Positions 36,689 through 44,949 of a stretch of 64,000 nucleotides of DNA are shown one piece after another. This DNA comes from a virus. The translations under genes were made by a program, and so were the position numbers. Position 1 is the stretch's first letter. Each line of letters begins with the position of its first letter. The DNA lies in IMG/VR virus record IMGVR_UViG_3300046820_002137, positions 56,574 to 120,573 of that record; one strand, 5' to 3'. The notes beneath the pieces were generated by a model. The model was given only the letters and a program-made list of their open reading frames with translations. It was not told the origin of the DNA and searched no databases.

Positions 36689-39600
36689 TTAGATATTTTC
36701 AAACGAAGCTCCTGTTGGAGTTATATAGAATGTGATATCTATAAATTCAAGAGCCTTTGTTGGTTTAATATAAATTTTACCAGTCATTTGATTTCTATCT
36801 AAGTCAGCCACATCTGAAGAAACTGTTACACGGAAATCGTATAAACCTCTATCTCTTCTGATAGCGTCTAAGATTGGGTTAACGGCATCCAAGAAGTCTT
36901 GTCTAACTTTTTGGTCGTTTTGTTCAAACAACAATCTTACAGAAACCGCCGAAATCAACTTACGAGCTTGTAACAACAATCTTCTAACGTTAATTCTGTC
37001 AAGAGCTGACTGTCTAATTTGTAAAGTTTTATTACCCCAAATTACAGTTCCTACATCAGAGAAGGTTGCAATTGGGTTAATTCTACCTTGATAAAGAGTG
37101 TCTCTATCTTCTTGAGTCAGTTTCTTACGAGCCTTAATTGCATTTACAATACCACGAGTATAACCAGCAGCTGCGAACCAAGGGAACGCGATGTTATCGG
37201 TTAATGCTAAGTTTCTTGTTACCTCAGCTGTAGGTGGAATGTAAATTTGAGTGTTGTTTACACTATCACGAGTTAATACCCATGGGTAGTAAGTACATGT
37301 ATAGTTAGAATCAATACCTGTGGTATCCAAGTTATCAACCGCCTCTTGTGGATAGATTAAATCTTGGGAATCACCAAGTTGTGGAACAAACATATTATAG
37401 TCAGGAGTAGTTGTTATATACAATGAATCCGCTCTGTCATATTCCACCATTTCTATGGCTGATTCAACAAGATTTGAATGGTTAACATAATCAATACCTG
37501 GAGTAACAAATACGTTAATGTTAACAGACTCAGGATTAGAGAATGTCTTCTGTCCTAATAAATAAGCATAATAGTCGGTGTTAGCCCAGTCAACTGAATT
37601 ATCACCTACAGTTATTTGCTTAAATGCGCCCCATCCTGTTGCGTTTGGATATCTAATATCCGCACAAGCACCTTTTAAATAACCACTTCTACCTAAAATA
37701 AATCTGTCACTATTTGTTCTATACTCTCTATAGATGTCCCATCCGTCGAAACCTCCTTGACATAAGAAAGTAAATTTACGAGCATAAATTCTATAGTACG
37801 GATTCGTCTCTTCATCAGGGTCAGATGTAAATGGAGCGGCTCCAACATCAAATGCCGCGCTTCCTGAGGTTGTGTATGAATTAGGTATTGTAATTCCAGA
37901 TGCGTTTATATCCATATGGAATCCCTTAGTTTGATAATCCCAATCTGAAGCCGTTGTAGAGTTACAAACTGAAAATACCGGTAATTGTTTACCCTTATAT
38001 TGATAAAAATCTAAATCAATACCTATTGTATCTGAAATACCCAAGTAAGTTCTACGTACATTATCACCAGGACTTGCTACTGAATCATTTCCACCTGTAG
38101 CCAAACCAAATGGTGGGTCATAAATTATTTCACCTGGGTAATCGTATTTAGTCTTATATACAGGGAACGGAGGATTAATAGAATCACCATAACTTCTCAT
38201 TGTATATCCTACGAAACCACAAGGTAAAGAATCTATTGGAGCATCTTCATTAATTTCAATCATTATGTATTTAGAATTTAATGCGTATTCACCGTCTTTA
38301 GTTCCTATTTTTTTAGCAATAAATGAATTATCACTTGGGTCCATACTACAATTAGTAAATTTCTCTAAAACTACCGGATTAGCATCTGAATCAAAGAAAT
38401 CTCTAACTAATACATCAAAAGTTCCGTTATTAAATGAAATGTTCACAATAGAAATTTTAACTTCGGTGTTTGCCGCATTACCATCAGAAATTGTGGTAAA
38501 CTTAAATAAGTTATACACTTTGTTACCCCTCAATTCAGAAACAACCCATGGAGATGCGGGTGATTGATACTGGTCTAAATACCAAGCAATTGATGATGGG
38601 TCGCTATCTTGTCTTGCATTTGGTAAAGCAATTAAATCACAATTTAAACCTCTAATATAACCTTTTCTATATGCGTAGTTTAAAAGAGATTGATATCTTT
38701 CCTCTACGAATAAAGGTACTAATGTCCTTGGTTTTGCGAAATTACTAGAACCAAAAACCTTACTTATATATTTAGGGTCCGAATTTGTTAATGAAGTTTC
38801 AAAGAAGAAATTTTCTCCATCTTTATTAGTCACATTTAATCCAAAAGTTGCATATGGATTTTTACTCACACCTGAATAAGGTCCTGTACAATCCATAGAT
38901 ACATCTGTTAATCCTGAAACTTCATAAACAGGTCCATCGTCAGATGAATAAGTTGCCAAACCTCTAGAACGAAGAGTTGCGATAACTAAATTATCATACA
39001 ATACATAAGATTGACCAGACCAAGTAAAAATAGCACCGCCAACAGAACCACTATAACATGTTAAAACCGAACCAACGTTACCTGAACCTGTTGTTCCTGT
39101 TGGACTTAAAGGAGTACAAGGGTCTTGTATTGTTACTGACACAGTCCAGTTTGTTGTTACTGAAGAATCATTTGAAACTAACACATATGTTAATGAGCCG
39201 GCATCAAAGTTATTTGTTGTTACATTACTTTCTTGAGGATTACTATCTACAGTTATAGTAGTAGTACAAGAACTAAATATACTAGTTACTTGAGTTAGGT
39301 CGGCACCCGCAAATGACGCGTAGGGTAATACAACTGTAATTGTATTTGTGTTATAATTTATACTTCCTGAAATACCTGAAACTGAATAATTATAAAATGT
39401 TGCACAATTGTTTGATGTTGATGTTTGTTCTATTTGAGTCATGTAAGAATAAAAAGACGTACCTGTATAACCTGAATTACCAATACCGTCAAACAACGCA
39501 TAATACCAAGGGTCGTTATTTGAATCTGAAAGATTAATTTCTGAAGTACTTAAATAATCCAAACCAAAAACATTAGTACTGGCAGTTAAAGTTGATGCAG

Positions 39601-40297
39601 TTAATGACTGATATATATCGGATTGTATTGCCCCGTAATAATAAATTGAGTTTGTTATTTGTTCATTACCTAATATAATGTCATAAATTTGTTGTCTAAA
39701 ATCCGCTCCAATACTTGAAACACTACCGTCAAACTTTTCATACGGAATGTTTAATTTTTGAGAAATTAAATCCCATCTATTACCTGGAGGTGGTGAAGCT
39801 GACTCAACAAATGTGATTGAATTAATACTAGAATTACATCCAGTAAAATCTATTGCAAATGGGAACGCCTCAAACTCAATACAAACTTGACTACATCCTG
39901 ATGGGTCCGCTGAAAAAGTTATACAGTTTTGACCAACCGTTGAAGGATTAACATTAGCAACCGTTGATAAAGACCAAGAAGGTCCTGCGTCGTATCCTGA
40001 TAAACCTAAGATTCTTGTTACAAACAATTGATTAGACTGTTGTAAGTAAGATTTAGCAATATAAGCCGCTTCATACTTTGGGATTTGTGTGTTTATAAAT
40101 TTTTCAGGAGATGTGTCCCCGAAATAAGATGAAAATTCATCAAAGTTGGTAATAAAGATTGGCTCAAAAGCCGGACCCTTTAAAGTTTCACCAACAATAC
40201 CTAGAGTTGTAACACCAACACTTTGTGATACAAAACTCAAGTCGACCTCAGAGGTGTAAACCCCAGGAGATACAAATACTTTACTGTTAGAAGCCAT
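36689..40297 (-). CDS. Tail sheath protein, T4 gp18-like, with large insertion (1202 aa)
   Basis: The contractile sheath subunit. Residues 1-105 have the gp18 start (VFVSPGVYTSEVDLS, then GIVGETLKGPAFEP and the FGDTSPEK region). The last 160 residues hold the conserved C-terminal core (GYTRGIVNAIKARKKLTQED, NVRRLLLQARKLISAVSVRL and the closing strands VSSDVADLDRNQMTGKIYI). Between them lie some 900 residues, so the protein is about twice T4 gp18 (659 aa). Part of the insert, about residues 305-392, looks like an Ig-like domain (INYNTNTITVVLP, then TVSVTIQ). Outward-facing decoration domains are expected. A TATTTAT motif lies 35 nt upstream of the ATG. Confidence 0.93.
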   Translation of the reverse strand: MASNSKVFVSPGVYTSEVDLSFVSQSVGVTTLGIVGETLKGPAFEPIFITNFDEFSSYFGDTSPEKFINTQIPKYEAAYIAKSYLQQSNQLFVTRILGLSGYDAGPSWSLSTVANVNPSTVGQNCITFSADPSGCSQVCIEFEAFPFAIDFTGCNSSINSITFVESASPPPGNRWDLISQKLNIPYEKFDGSVSSIGADFRQQIYDIILGNEQITNSIYYYGAIQSDIYQSLTASTLTASTNVFGLDYLSTSEINLSDSNNDPWYYALFDGIGNSGYTGTSFYSYMTQIEQTSTSNNCATFYNYSVSGISGSINYNTNTITVVLPYASFAGADLTQVTSIFSSCTTTITVDSNPQESNVTTNNFDAGSLTYVLVSNDSSVTTNWTVSVTIQDPCTPLSPTGTTGSGNVGSVLTCYSGSVGGAIFTWSGQSYVLYDNLVIATLRSRGLATYSSDDGPVYEVSGLTDVSMDCTGPYSGVSKNPYATFGLNVTNKDGENFFFETSLTNSDPKYISKVFGSSNFAKPRTLVPLFVEERYQSLLNYAYRKGYIRGLNCDLIALPNARQDSDPSSIAWYLDQYQSPASPWVVSELRGNKVYNLFKFTTISDGNAANTEVKISIVNISFNNGTFDVLVRDFFDSDANPVVLEKFTNCSMDPSDNSFIAKKIGTKDGEYALNSKYIMIEINEDAPIDSLPCGFVGYTMRSYGDSINPPFPVYKTKYDYPGEIIYDPPFGLATGGNDSVASPGDNVRRTYLGISDTIGIDLDFYQYKGKQLPVFSVCNSTTASDWDYQTKGFHMDINASGITIPNSYTTSGSAAFDVGAAPFTSDPDEETNPYYRIYARKFTFLCQGGFDGWDIYREYRTNSDRFILGRSGYLKGACADIRYPNATGWGAFKQITVGDNSVDWANTDYYAYLLGQKTFSNPESVNINVFVTPGIDYVNHSNLVESAIEMVEYDRADSLYITTTPDYNMFVPQLGDSQDLIYPQEAVDNLDTTGIDSNYTCTYYPWVLTRDSVNNTQIYIPPTAEVTRNLALTDNIAFPWFAAAGYTRGIVNAIKARKKLTQEDRDTLYQGRINPIATFSDVGTVIWGNKTLQIRQSALDRINVRRLLLQARKLISAVSVRLLFEQNDQKVRQDFLDAVNPILDAIRRDRGLYDFRVTVSSDVADLDRNQMTGKIYIKPTKALEFIDITFYITPTGASFENI

Positions 40298-40332
40298 TAT
40301 TAATTTTTTTGTTAGTTAATTTATTTTTATAG

Positions 40333-40340
40333 ATAAATAT
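40333..40340 (-). promoter_or_regulatory. Candidate late promoter for tail sheath, TATTTAT motif
   Basis: ATATTTAT on the coding strand, 35 nt before the sheath ATG, at the same distance as for the tail-tube gene. Confidence 0.55.
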
Positions 40341-40375
40341 TTGAGAAAAAACCAAAATTCTTGACTTTGTATCAA

Positions 40376-40383
40376 GTATTTAT
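40376..40383 (+). promoter_or_regulatory. TATTTAT motif on the plus strand before the RHH gene
   Basis: GTATTTAT followed by AAAT on the plus strand, 35 nt before the RHH start and 6 nt before a hairpin with a T-run. It is also preceded by TTGACT, so more than one promoter reading is possible. Confidence 0.4.
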
Positions 40384-40389
40384 AAATTG

Positions 40390-40413
40390 GGCAGACTATT
40401 TTCTGCCTTTTTT
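40390..40413 (+). terminator. Terminator-like hairpin at the 5' side of the RHH gene
   Basis: GGCAGA/TCTGCC with a 6-nt loop and then six T, on the plus strand, 5 nt before the RHH ATG. No gene on this strand lies upstream, so it may attenuate transcription of the RHH gene rather than end another transcript. Confidence 0.55.
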
Positions 40414-40418
40414 ATCTT

Positions 40419-40583
40419 ATGTTGCAGAATGGTCGAGAAATAAAGAATTTAAAGATATCAAAAGATGTTCACAAACTATTAAAAGATTATTGTGACAAGA
40501 AAGGAGTAAAAATTTATAGGTTTTTAGAAAAACTTATAACTGAAACCTGTAAAGAAAAAAAGGATATCTACGGTGAGGATTAA
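40419..40583 (+). CDS. Small ribbon-helix-helix-like regulator (54 aa)
   Basis: A plus-strand frame whose product reads as an Arc/MetJ-type ribbon-helix-helix protein: a strand NLKIS, helix KDVHKLLKDYCDKK, a Gly turn and a second helix KIYRFLEKLITETC, followed by a Lys/Asp tail. Such dimers bind operators. The gene stands opposite the main transcription direction, back to back with the sheath gene, and its TAA overlaps the stop of the 345-aa gene. It is preceded by a promoter-like motif and a hairpin with a T-run. A regulator of the neighbouring late genes is possible but not shown. Confidence 0.68.
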   Translation: MLQNGREIKNLKISKDVHKLLKDYCDKKGVKIYRFLEKLITETCKEKKDIYGED

Positions 40584-41617
40584 ACTAATGTATTGTTAAA
40601 ATTCATAGTTGTTTCAGAATAGTAATCATTTTTTACAACTACAATTTTTAACTCATCATTTGTGTTAAGTTGTATTAGATTAACATCATCACCAAAATAA
40701 TTACCGTTAACAAACACTGAAAAAGATGATATATTTACAGTTTCTCCTAAAGACATGTTTATTGAGTAATCAAATTTTTTAATAAACTCATCAACTCCCT
40801 CGTCAAATGTTATGTTCAATTCTGTACTAGCAGGATTTGAATTTTTTTTACGACCTCTCTTAATTTTTTTATCATCCGATTCCTGTAACTGTAATAATCT
40901 ATTGATGGCCGGTGACACCTCAAATTCATTTTCATCAATTAAAAAACCTAACATTGTAAAAGAATAACTTTGTATGTAGAATTTTCTTTTTTCTAAATCC
41001 ATAACTGATTCGTCACTTATTTCTCCCATTACTATTGGAATATAATGACCTTTGATAACTTGGTATGCTTGTTTTGATGCAAATTTTTCTATTACGTTTT
41101 TATTGAATGAATTTAATTCTCTCATTCTATTACAGATTATTTTTACCGAATATGTAATATCGACAGGAACTGGTTGCGGTATTTTATAAACGTCATATCC
41201 GTTCCTATTACCATCCCATGTCGGTACCTGAGCATAAAAATAAAGTCGTCTATTCGGTATGTTATACATTAAAGACGGATTTGAGCCGAATTTAACCTCA
41301 GGAGTTCTAATAACCGTGATGAATGGAGGTTCAACATTTTTATCTAGATTTTGAAAATTCCATGTCTCTGTAAACTGAGACCAATTTTGTGTAGTAATAA
41401 GTATGTCAACCATTGGAACTACCTTACCATCAACAACAGTTTTTAACTCATCTTTTACAAAATCTAAAAACCCCTTATCCAAATCGGCATGTAATAATGA
41501 TTTAGGTAAAAAAGTGCCGTCTTTAGATATCTTTTCAGCAAGTTCGTACCTTCTAGCCAATAAAGTTTTAGACTCGGTTAAAGGGATATGTTTTTTTATT
41601 TTTTTAGGTAAAGCCAT
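40580..41617 (-). CDS. Neck / tail completion protein, tail-terminator candidate (345 aa)
   Basis: No clear family signature. The protein is a basic-start, beta-rich product (SQFTETWNFQNLDKNVEPPF, then RRLYFYAQVPTWDGNRNG and KIICNRMRELNSFNKNVIEKF) with a Lys/Arg-rich loop (IKRGRKK) near residue 260. It lies between the sheath gene and the small neck genes; T4 has tail terminator gp15 between gp14 and gp18. By that synteny I propose a tail terminator/completion role at the tube-sheath top. Its ATG overlaps the TAA of the mini zinc ribbon gene (TAATG), so it is coupled to it. Confidence 0.65.
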   Translation of the reverse strand: MALPKKIKKHIPLTESKTLLARRYELAEKISKDGTFLPKSLLHADLDKGFLDFVKDELKTVVDGKVVPMVDILITTQNWSQFTETWNFQNLDKNVEPPFITVIRTPEVKFGSNPSLMYNIPNRRLYFYAQVPTWDGNRNGYDVYKIPQPVPVDITYSVKIICNRMRELNSFNKNVIEKFASKQAYQVIKGHYIPIVMGEISDESVMDLEKRKFYIQSYSFTMLGFLIDENEFEVSPAINRLLQLQESDDKKIKRGRKKNSNPASTELNITFDEGVDEFIKKFDYSINMSLGETVNISSFSVFVNGNYFGDDVNLIQLNTNDELKIVVVKNDYYSETTMNFNNTLV

Positions 41618-41772
41618 TACTCTTCATTATTTTTACCACAATTATGACAAATAAATGGGTCGTCACCACCCTCAGATAATTTCCAAGACCATCCACATTC
41701 GCAAACCACTTTTTTAGTATCAACCATTTCAGTCAATCTTTGTAATTGTTCGTCAGTTATTTTAATTTTCAT
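41617..41772 (-). CDS. Mini zinc-ribbon protein (51 aa)
   Basis: A 51-residue frame with four spaced cysteines: C24 and C26 in VCECGWSWKL, C42 and C45 in ICHNCGK, typical of a zinc ribbon. It overlaps both neighbours by the minimum: its ATG shares ATGA with the preceding 171-aa gene's stop, and its TAA overlaps the 345-aa ATG. That makes it a coupled member of the neck operon. Small zinc ribbons of this kind (CxCGWSWKLSEGGDDP) are frequent in phage tail regions, but their role is not known. Confidence 0.72.
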   Translation of the reverse strand: MKIKITDEQLQRLTEMVDTKKVVCECGWSWKLSEGGDDPFICHNCGKNNEE

Positions 41773-42284
41773 AGACCTCTAAATTCGTTATTTGTTACAG
41801 GTGAAGCCGTTATTGTTCTGTAAAACGGTAAATAACCTGCATAGGTATGTTTATTATCGGAAGTTACACGACCGTCATTATTTACTGTATAATATCTAAC
41901 TCTTGTTTCAGTTTCATAATATCCAATATAATCACCAAAGTTAATTTCAATATCTAATTCTTCTAAATGTTTTTGATATACAGATACTCTAATGTTACCT
42001 GGCTCAAGATTTTCTATTTTAGAATTACCAAGATTTTTGTTTTCAGGTGCCATAACTTGTACAAAAGCTTTAAATTCTACAGGAGGTAAAAACTTTATAC
42101 CGTCAGTTAGAGTCTCTCCATAAACATCATCGGTCTTAGTCTTATATCTATCCACTCTATATAAAACCAATGTGAAATTCATGTCACCATGTAACCATTC
42201 CTCCCCCATTGATATATCAAGGTTATAATCCTCCGCTCCGAAAAATTTACCTATTCTTGAAATCGGTACTCTTGGTTGTCCCAT
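41769..42284 (-). CDS. Neck protein, gp14-like candidate (171 aa)
   Basis: A beta-rich neck-region protein with charged loops (MGEEWLHGDMNFTLVLYRVD, then YYETETRVRYYTVNND). It is divergent from the SNF2 helicase gene and forms a coupled group with the zinc ribbon and the tail-terminator candidate, just before the sheath gene. In T4 the order is 13-14-15-18-19; here a gp13-like protein is at 44950 on the other strand. I assign it to the neck by position and size (T4 gp14 is 256 aa); the sequence alone does not prove it. A TATTTAT motif lies 4 nt before the ATG. Confidence 0.6.
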   Translation of the reverse strand: MGQPRVPISRIGKFFGAEDYNLDISMGEEWLHGDMNFTLVLYRVDRYKTKTDDVYGETLTDGIKFLPPVEFKAFVQVMAPENKNLGNSKIENLEPGNIRVSVYQKHLEELDIEINFGDYIGYYETETRVRYYTVNNDGRVTSDNKHTYAGYLPFYRTITASPVTNNEFRGL

Positions 42285-42288
42285 ATTG

Positions 42289-42296
42289 ATAAATAT
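42289..42296 (-). promoter_or_regulatory. Candidate late promoter, TATTTAT motif
   Basis: GATATTTAT on the coding strand ending 4 nt before the 171-aa ATG. A transcript begun in the usual window would be nearly leaderless. The rest of the divergent gap to 42356 shows only AT-rich sequence. Confidence 0.5.
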
Positions 42297-42356
42297 CTAA
42301 TTTTTACTATTTTTATAATATCAAACGTTGTTTTGGAAACAGGACAGGTAGAAAAT

Positions 42357-44096
42357 ATGATTGAAAGTAAAGCTCTTAATATTTTAGAGTCGTATTCGGG
42401 TGCAAACAATTATATTTTGAGATTAAAAACTCAAAAAGAATCAAATAAAAAGTTTTACCCTACAAGGTCACAGTCGGAATATATTACAACTTATCATGAA
42501 GTGACTCCGAAAGTTGCTAAAAAGTGGGTTGATTTGGACCCGTATTTTGCTAAGAAAATTGCCGACGAAAAACTTTATTCTGAAATACCTACTGAATTGT
42601 GGATTGAGAAGTTATTGGTGGAAAAAGAAAAATCGTATCATGTTTGGGGTAAAGTTTTTTCAGGGGAGACTCTTCATGATTTTTGGTTACCTAAAGGCGC
42701 CATAATTAAAACACATGTCATTAAAGATGTTAAGGTAGACTATGAAAAATACAGACATAGGCCCCCACTTGAACATCAAAAAATTGCAATAGAAAAATTA
42801 GTTGGTAGTACAAGATTTATACTGGCTGATGATATGGGTTTAGGAAAAACAACCTCAACAATTATCGCCGCTTTAGAGACAGGAATTCAAAAAGTTTTAA
42901 TAATATGTCCGGCGTCTCTCAAAATAAATTGGATGAGAGAGATTCAAAACTATACGGACAGGAGCGTGTTTATTGCCGAGGGTAAAAACTTTTCTCTCGA
43001 ACATGATTTTGTGATTGTAAACTATGATATCATAAAAAATTTCTACGATTTAAAAGACAAAAAAAATTCACTAATTTCACAAGGTAATTTTGATTTAATT
43101 ATTATTGACGAAGCTCACTATGTTCAAAATGTTCAAGCTCAGCGTACCAAATTAATAAATAGTTTTGCAAAAAACACAAAAAGATTGTGGTTGTTAACGG
43201 GAACTCCTATGACATCACGACCAATGAATTATTTTAATTTGTTGAGTTTAATTGATAGTCCTGTTGCTCAAAATTGGATGGCCTACGCCATAAGATATTG
43301 TCAAGGATACCAATTTAAGGCAGGAAATAGAAAAGTTTGGAACGTAACAGGGGCCTCAAATTTAGAAGAATTGAGAGATAGGACTTCTCGTCAGGTTCTC
43401 AGGAGATTAAAGACAGAAGTTTTAGATTTACCTGATAAAATTATCTCACCTGTATATCTTAGATTAAAGTCAAAAGTTTATGAGGAACTGATGGGGGATT
43501 ATTACAATTGGTATGAGAATAGAAAGGACGAATCATCATCATTAACTGTCCAATTTAACAAGTTAATGAAGGTGAGACAAACAATTGCGGATGAAAAAGT
43601 ATCGGATACCATAGAACTAATTCAAAATATTATCGACCAAGATAAAAAAGTTATCGTGTTCACTAATTTTACTGACACCTTAAATAAAATTGCGGACCAT
43701 TTTGGTAAACAGGCGGTTCGTTTAGATGGGTCAACAAGTAAACCAATGAGACAACATGCGGTTGATGAGTTTCAAGAAAACGATAAAATTAAAGTGTTTG
43801 TTGGTAATCTGTTGGCGGCTGGTGTTGGGTTAACATTAACAGCAGGAGAAGCGGTTATATTCAATGACCTATCTTTTGTACCGGCCCACCACCAACAAGC
43901 GGAGGATAGAGCATATAGGTATGGTCAAAAGAATTCTGTGTCGGTTTATTATCCAATATTTGACAATACAATCGAGGGTATTATCTATGATATGTTATCA
44001 AAAAAGAAAAATATAATCGACACTGTAATGGGTGATAATTTGGATAAGGCAGATTTCATAGAAGAATTGATGAATAGAATAAACTCTCGTTTATAA
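42357..44096 (+). CDS. SNF2-family (UvsW/SMARCAL1-like) DNA helicase or annealing ATPase (579 aa)
   Basis: A superfamily 2 Swi2/Snf2-type ATPase. Motif I ADDMGLGKTT is at residues 157-166, motif II DEAH at 251-254, the LTGTP motif III follows, and motif VI QAEDRAYRYGQ comes late. The N-terminal 130 residues precede the ATPase like those of annealing helicases. T4 UvsW (587 aa) plays this role in branch migration and origin-loop control; the Snf2-like motif set (DEAH, QxxDRxxRxGQ) here is closer to SMARCAL1/HARP proteins than to UvsW. The frame is open upstream from a TTG at 42276, but that overlaps the divergent neck gene. I choose the ATG at 42357. Confidence 0.88.
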   Translation: MIESKALNILESYSGANNYILRLKTQKESNKKFYPTRSQSEYITTYHEVTPKVAKKWVDLDPYFAKKIADEKLYSEIPTELWIEKLLVEKEKSYHVWGKVFSGETLHDFWLPKGAIIKTHVIKDVKVDYEKYRHRPPLEHQKIAIEKLVGSTRFILADDMGLGKTTSTIIAALETGIQKVLIICPASLKINWMREIQNYTDRSVFIAEGKNFSLEHDFVIVNYDIIKNFYDLKDKKNSLISQGNFDLIIIDEAHYVQNVQAQRTKLINSFAKNTKRLWLLTGTPMTSRPMNYFNLLSLIDSPVAQNWMAYAIRYCQGYQFKAGNRKVWNVTGASNLEELRDRTSRQVLRRLKTEVLDLPDKIISPVYLRLKSKVYEELMGDYYNWYENRKDESSSLTVQFNKLMKVRQTIADEKVSDTIELIQNIIDQDKKVIVFTNFTDTLNKIADHFGKQAVRLDGSTSKPMRQHAVDEFQENDKIKVFVGNLLAAGVGLTLTAGEAVIFNDLSFVPAHHQQAEDRAYRYGQKNSVSVYYPIFDNTIEGIIYDMLSKKKNIIDTVMGDNLDKADFIEELMNRINSRL

Positions 44097-44108
44097 GTCT
44101 AAAATGAG

Positions 44109-44116
44109 ATATTTAT
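44109..44116 (+). promoter_or_regulatory. Candidate late promoter for superoxide dismutase gene, TATTTAT motif
   Basis: GATATTTAT on the plus strand, 17 nt before the superoxide dismutase ATG, in the 37-bp gap after the helicase gene. Confidence 0.5.
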
Positions 44117-44133
44117 ATCTATAAAATATCTTG

Positions 44134-44907
44134 ATGAAAAACTTAGAGTCTAAAGCCGAATTACTTAAAGAAGAAATTATTTTACAAGAAAAGAAAGATA
44201 ACCAAAACTTTCTTATAACTGAAATGAAACGAATTGGTATCGATAAACTACCATATTCATATTCTTCTTTAAAAAATTTCATTGATTCTAAAACAATGGA
44301 TGTACATTATAACAATCACTACAAAACATATGTCAAAAAATTAAATGACGCATTATCAAAAAAAGATTATGGTGATATTGAACTCGAGGAAATTGTTAAA
44401 TCTATAAGTAAATATAATACCAAAATTAGAAACAATGCTGGCGGGGCCTTTAATCATGCAATGTTTTGGAAAATGTTATCACCAAAAAAACAAAAAATTC
44501 AGGGTGAAATTGTAGAAAAAATTAAAAAACATTTTGGTAGTGTTAATGAGTTCAAACAAGAATTTGAGGAAACTGCTAAAGATAGATTTGGTTCGGGATG
44601 GGTTTGGTTAGTTTTAACCAAAAATAATAAATTAAAGATTATGTCAACCGCTAATCAAGATAATCCACTTATGAATGTTATTGATGGAGGCTATCCTCTA
44701 TTAGGATTAGACTTATGGGAACATGCTTACTATTTAAAATACCAAAGTAAAAGAGACGAGTACATTAAAAATTTTTGGGATGTGGTTAATTGGGAATTTG
44801 TTAATGAACTTTATAATTTAAAAATAAAAAAAGAAACTAACGAATCTGTTAGAACTACAAAAAACCAAATTTTAGAGAGTATTAAGGGTCCGATAAAACA
44901 CGGTTAA
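44134..44907 (+). CDS. Superoxide dismutase, Fe/Mn family (257 aa)
   Basis: Disproportionates superoxide. All four metal ligands are recognisable: H58 in DVHYNNH, H108 in FNHAMFW, and D193 and H197 in LDLWEHAYY. The active-site Gln is in STANQD, the place used by Mn-type enzymes, so an Mn or cambialistic enzyme is likely. A 45-residue charged N-terminal extension and a basic C-terminal tail make it longer than usual (about 200 aa). I start it at the ATG at 44134; a TTG codon precedes. Expression is probably late, from the TATTTAT motif. It may protect infected cells from oxidative stress or be packaged. Confidence 0.9.
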   Translation: MKNLESKAELLKEEIILQEKKDNQNFLITEMKRIGIDKLPYSYSSLKNFIDSKTMDVHYNNHYKTYVKKLNDALSKKDYGDIELEEIVKSISKYNTKIRNNAGGAFNHAMFWKMLSPKKQKIQGEIVEKIKKHFGSVNEFKQEFEETAKDRFGSGWVWLVLTKNNKLKIMSTANQDNPLMNVIDGGYPLLGLDLWEHAYYLKYQSKRDEYIKNFWDVVNWEFVNELYNLKIKKETNESVRTTKNQILESIKGPIKHG

Positions 44908-44926
44908 AATAATTCTATTTAGGGAA

Positions 44927-44934
44927 ATATTTAT
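44927..44934 (+). promoter_or_regulatory. Candidate late promoter, TATTTAT motif
   Basis: ATATTTAT on the plus strand, 15 nt before the gp13-like ATG, in the short gap after the superoxide dismutase gene. Confidence 0.5.
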
Positions 44935-44949
44935 ATAATAAACAAATCA

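Noticed and set aside
42276-42356. Upstream extension of the Snf2 helicase reading frame
   Set aside because: It begins with TTG, overlaps the divergent neck gene and has no supporting motif; the ATG at 42357 is a better start.
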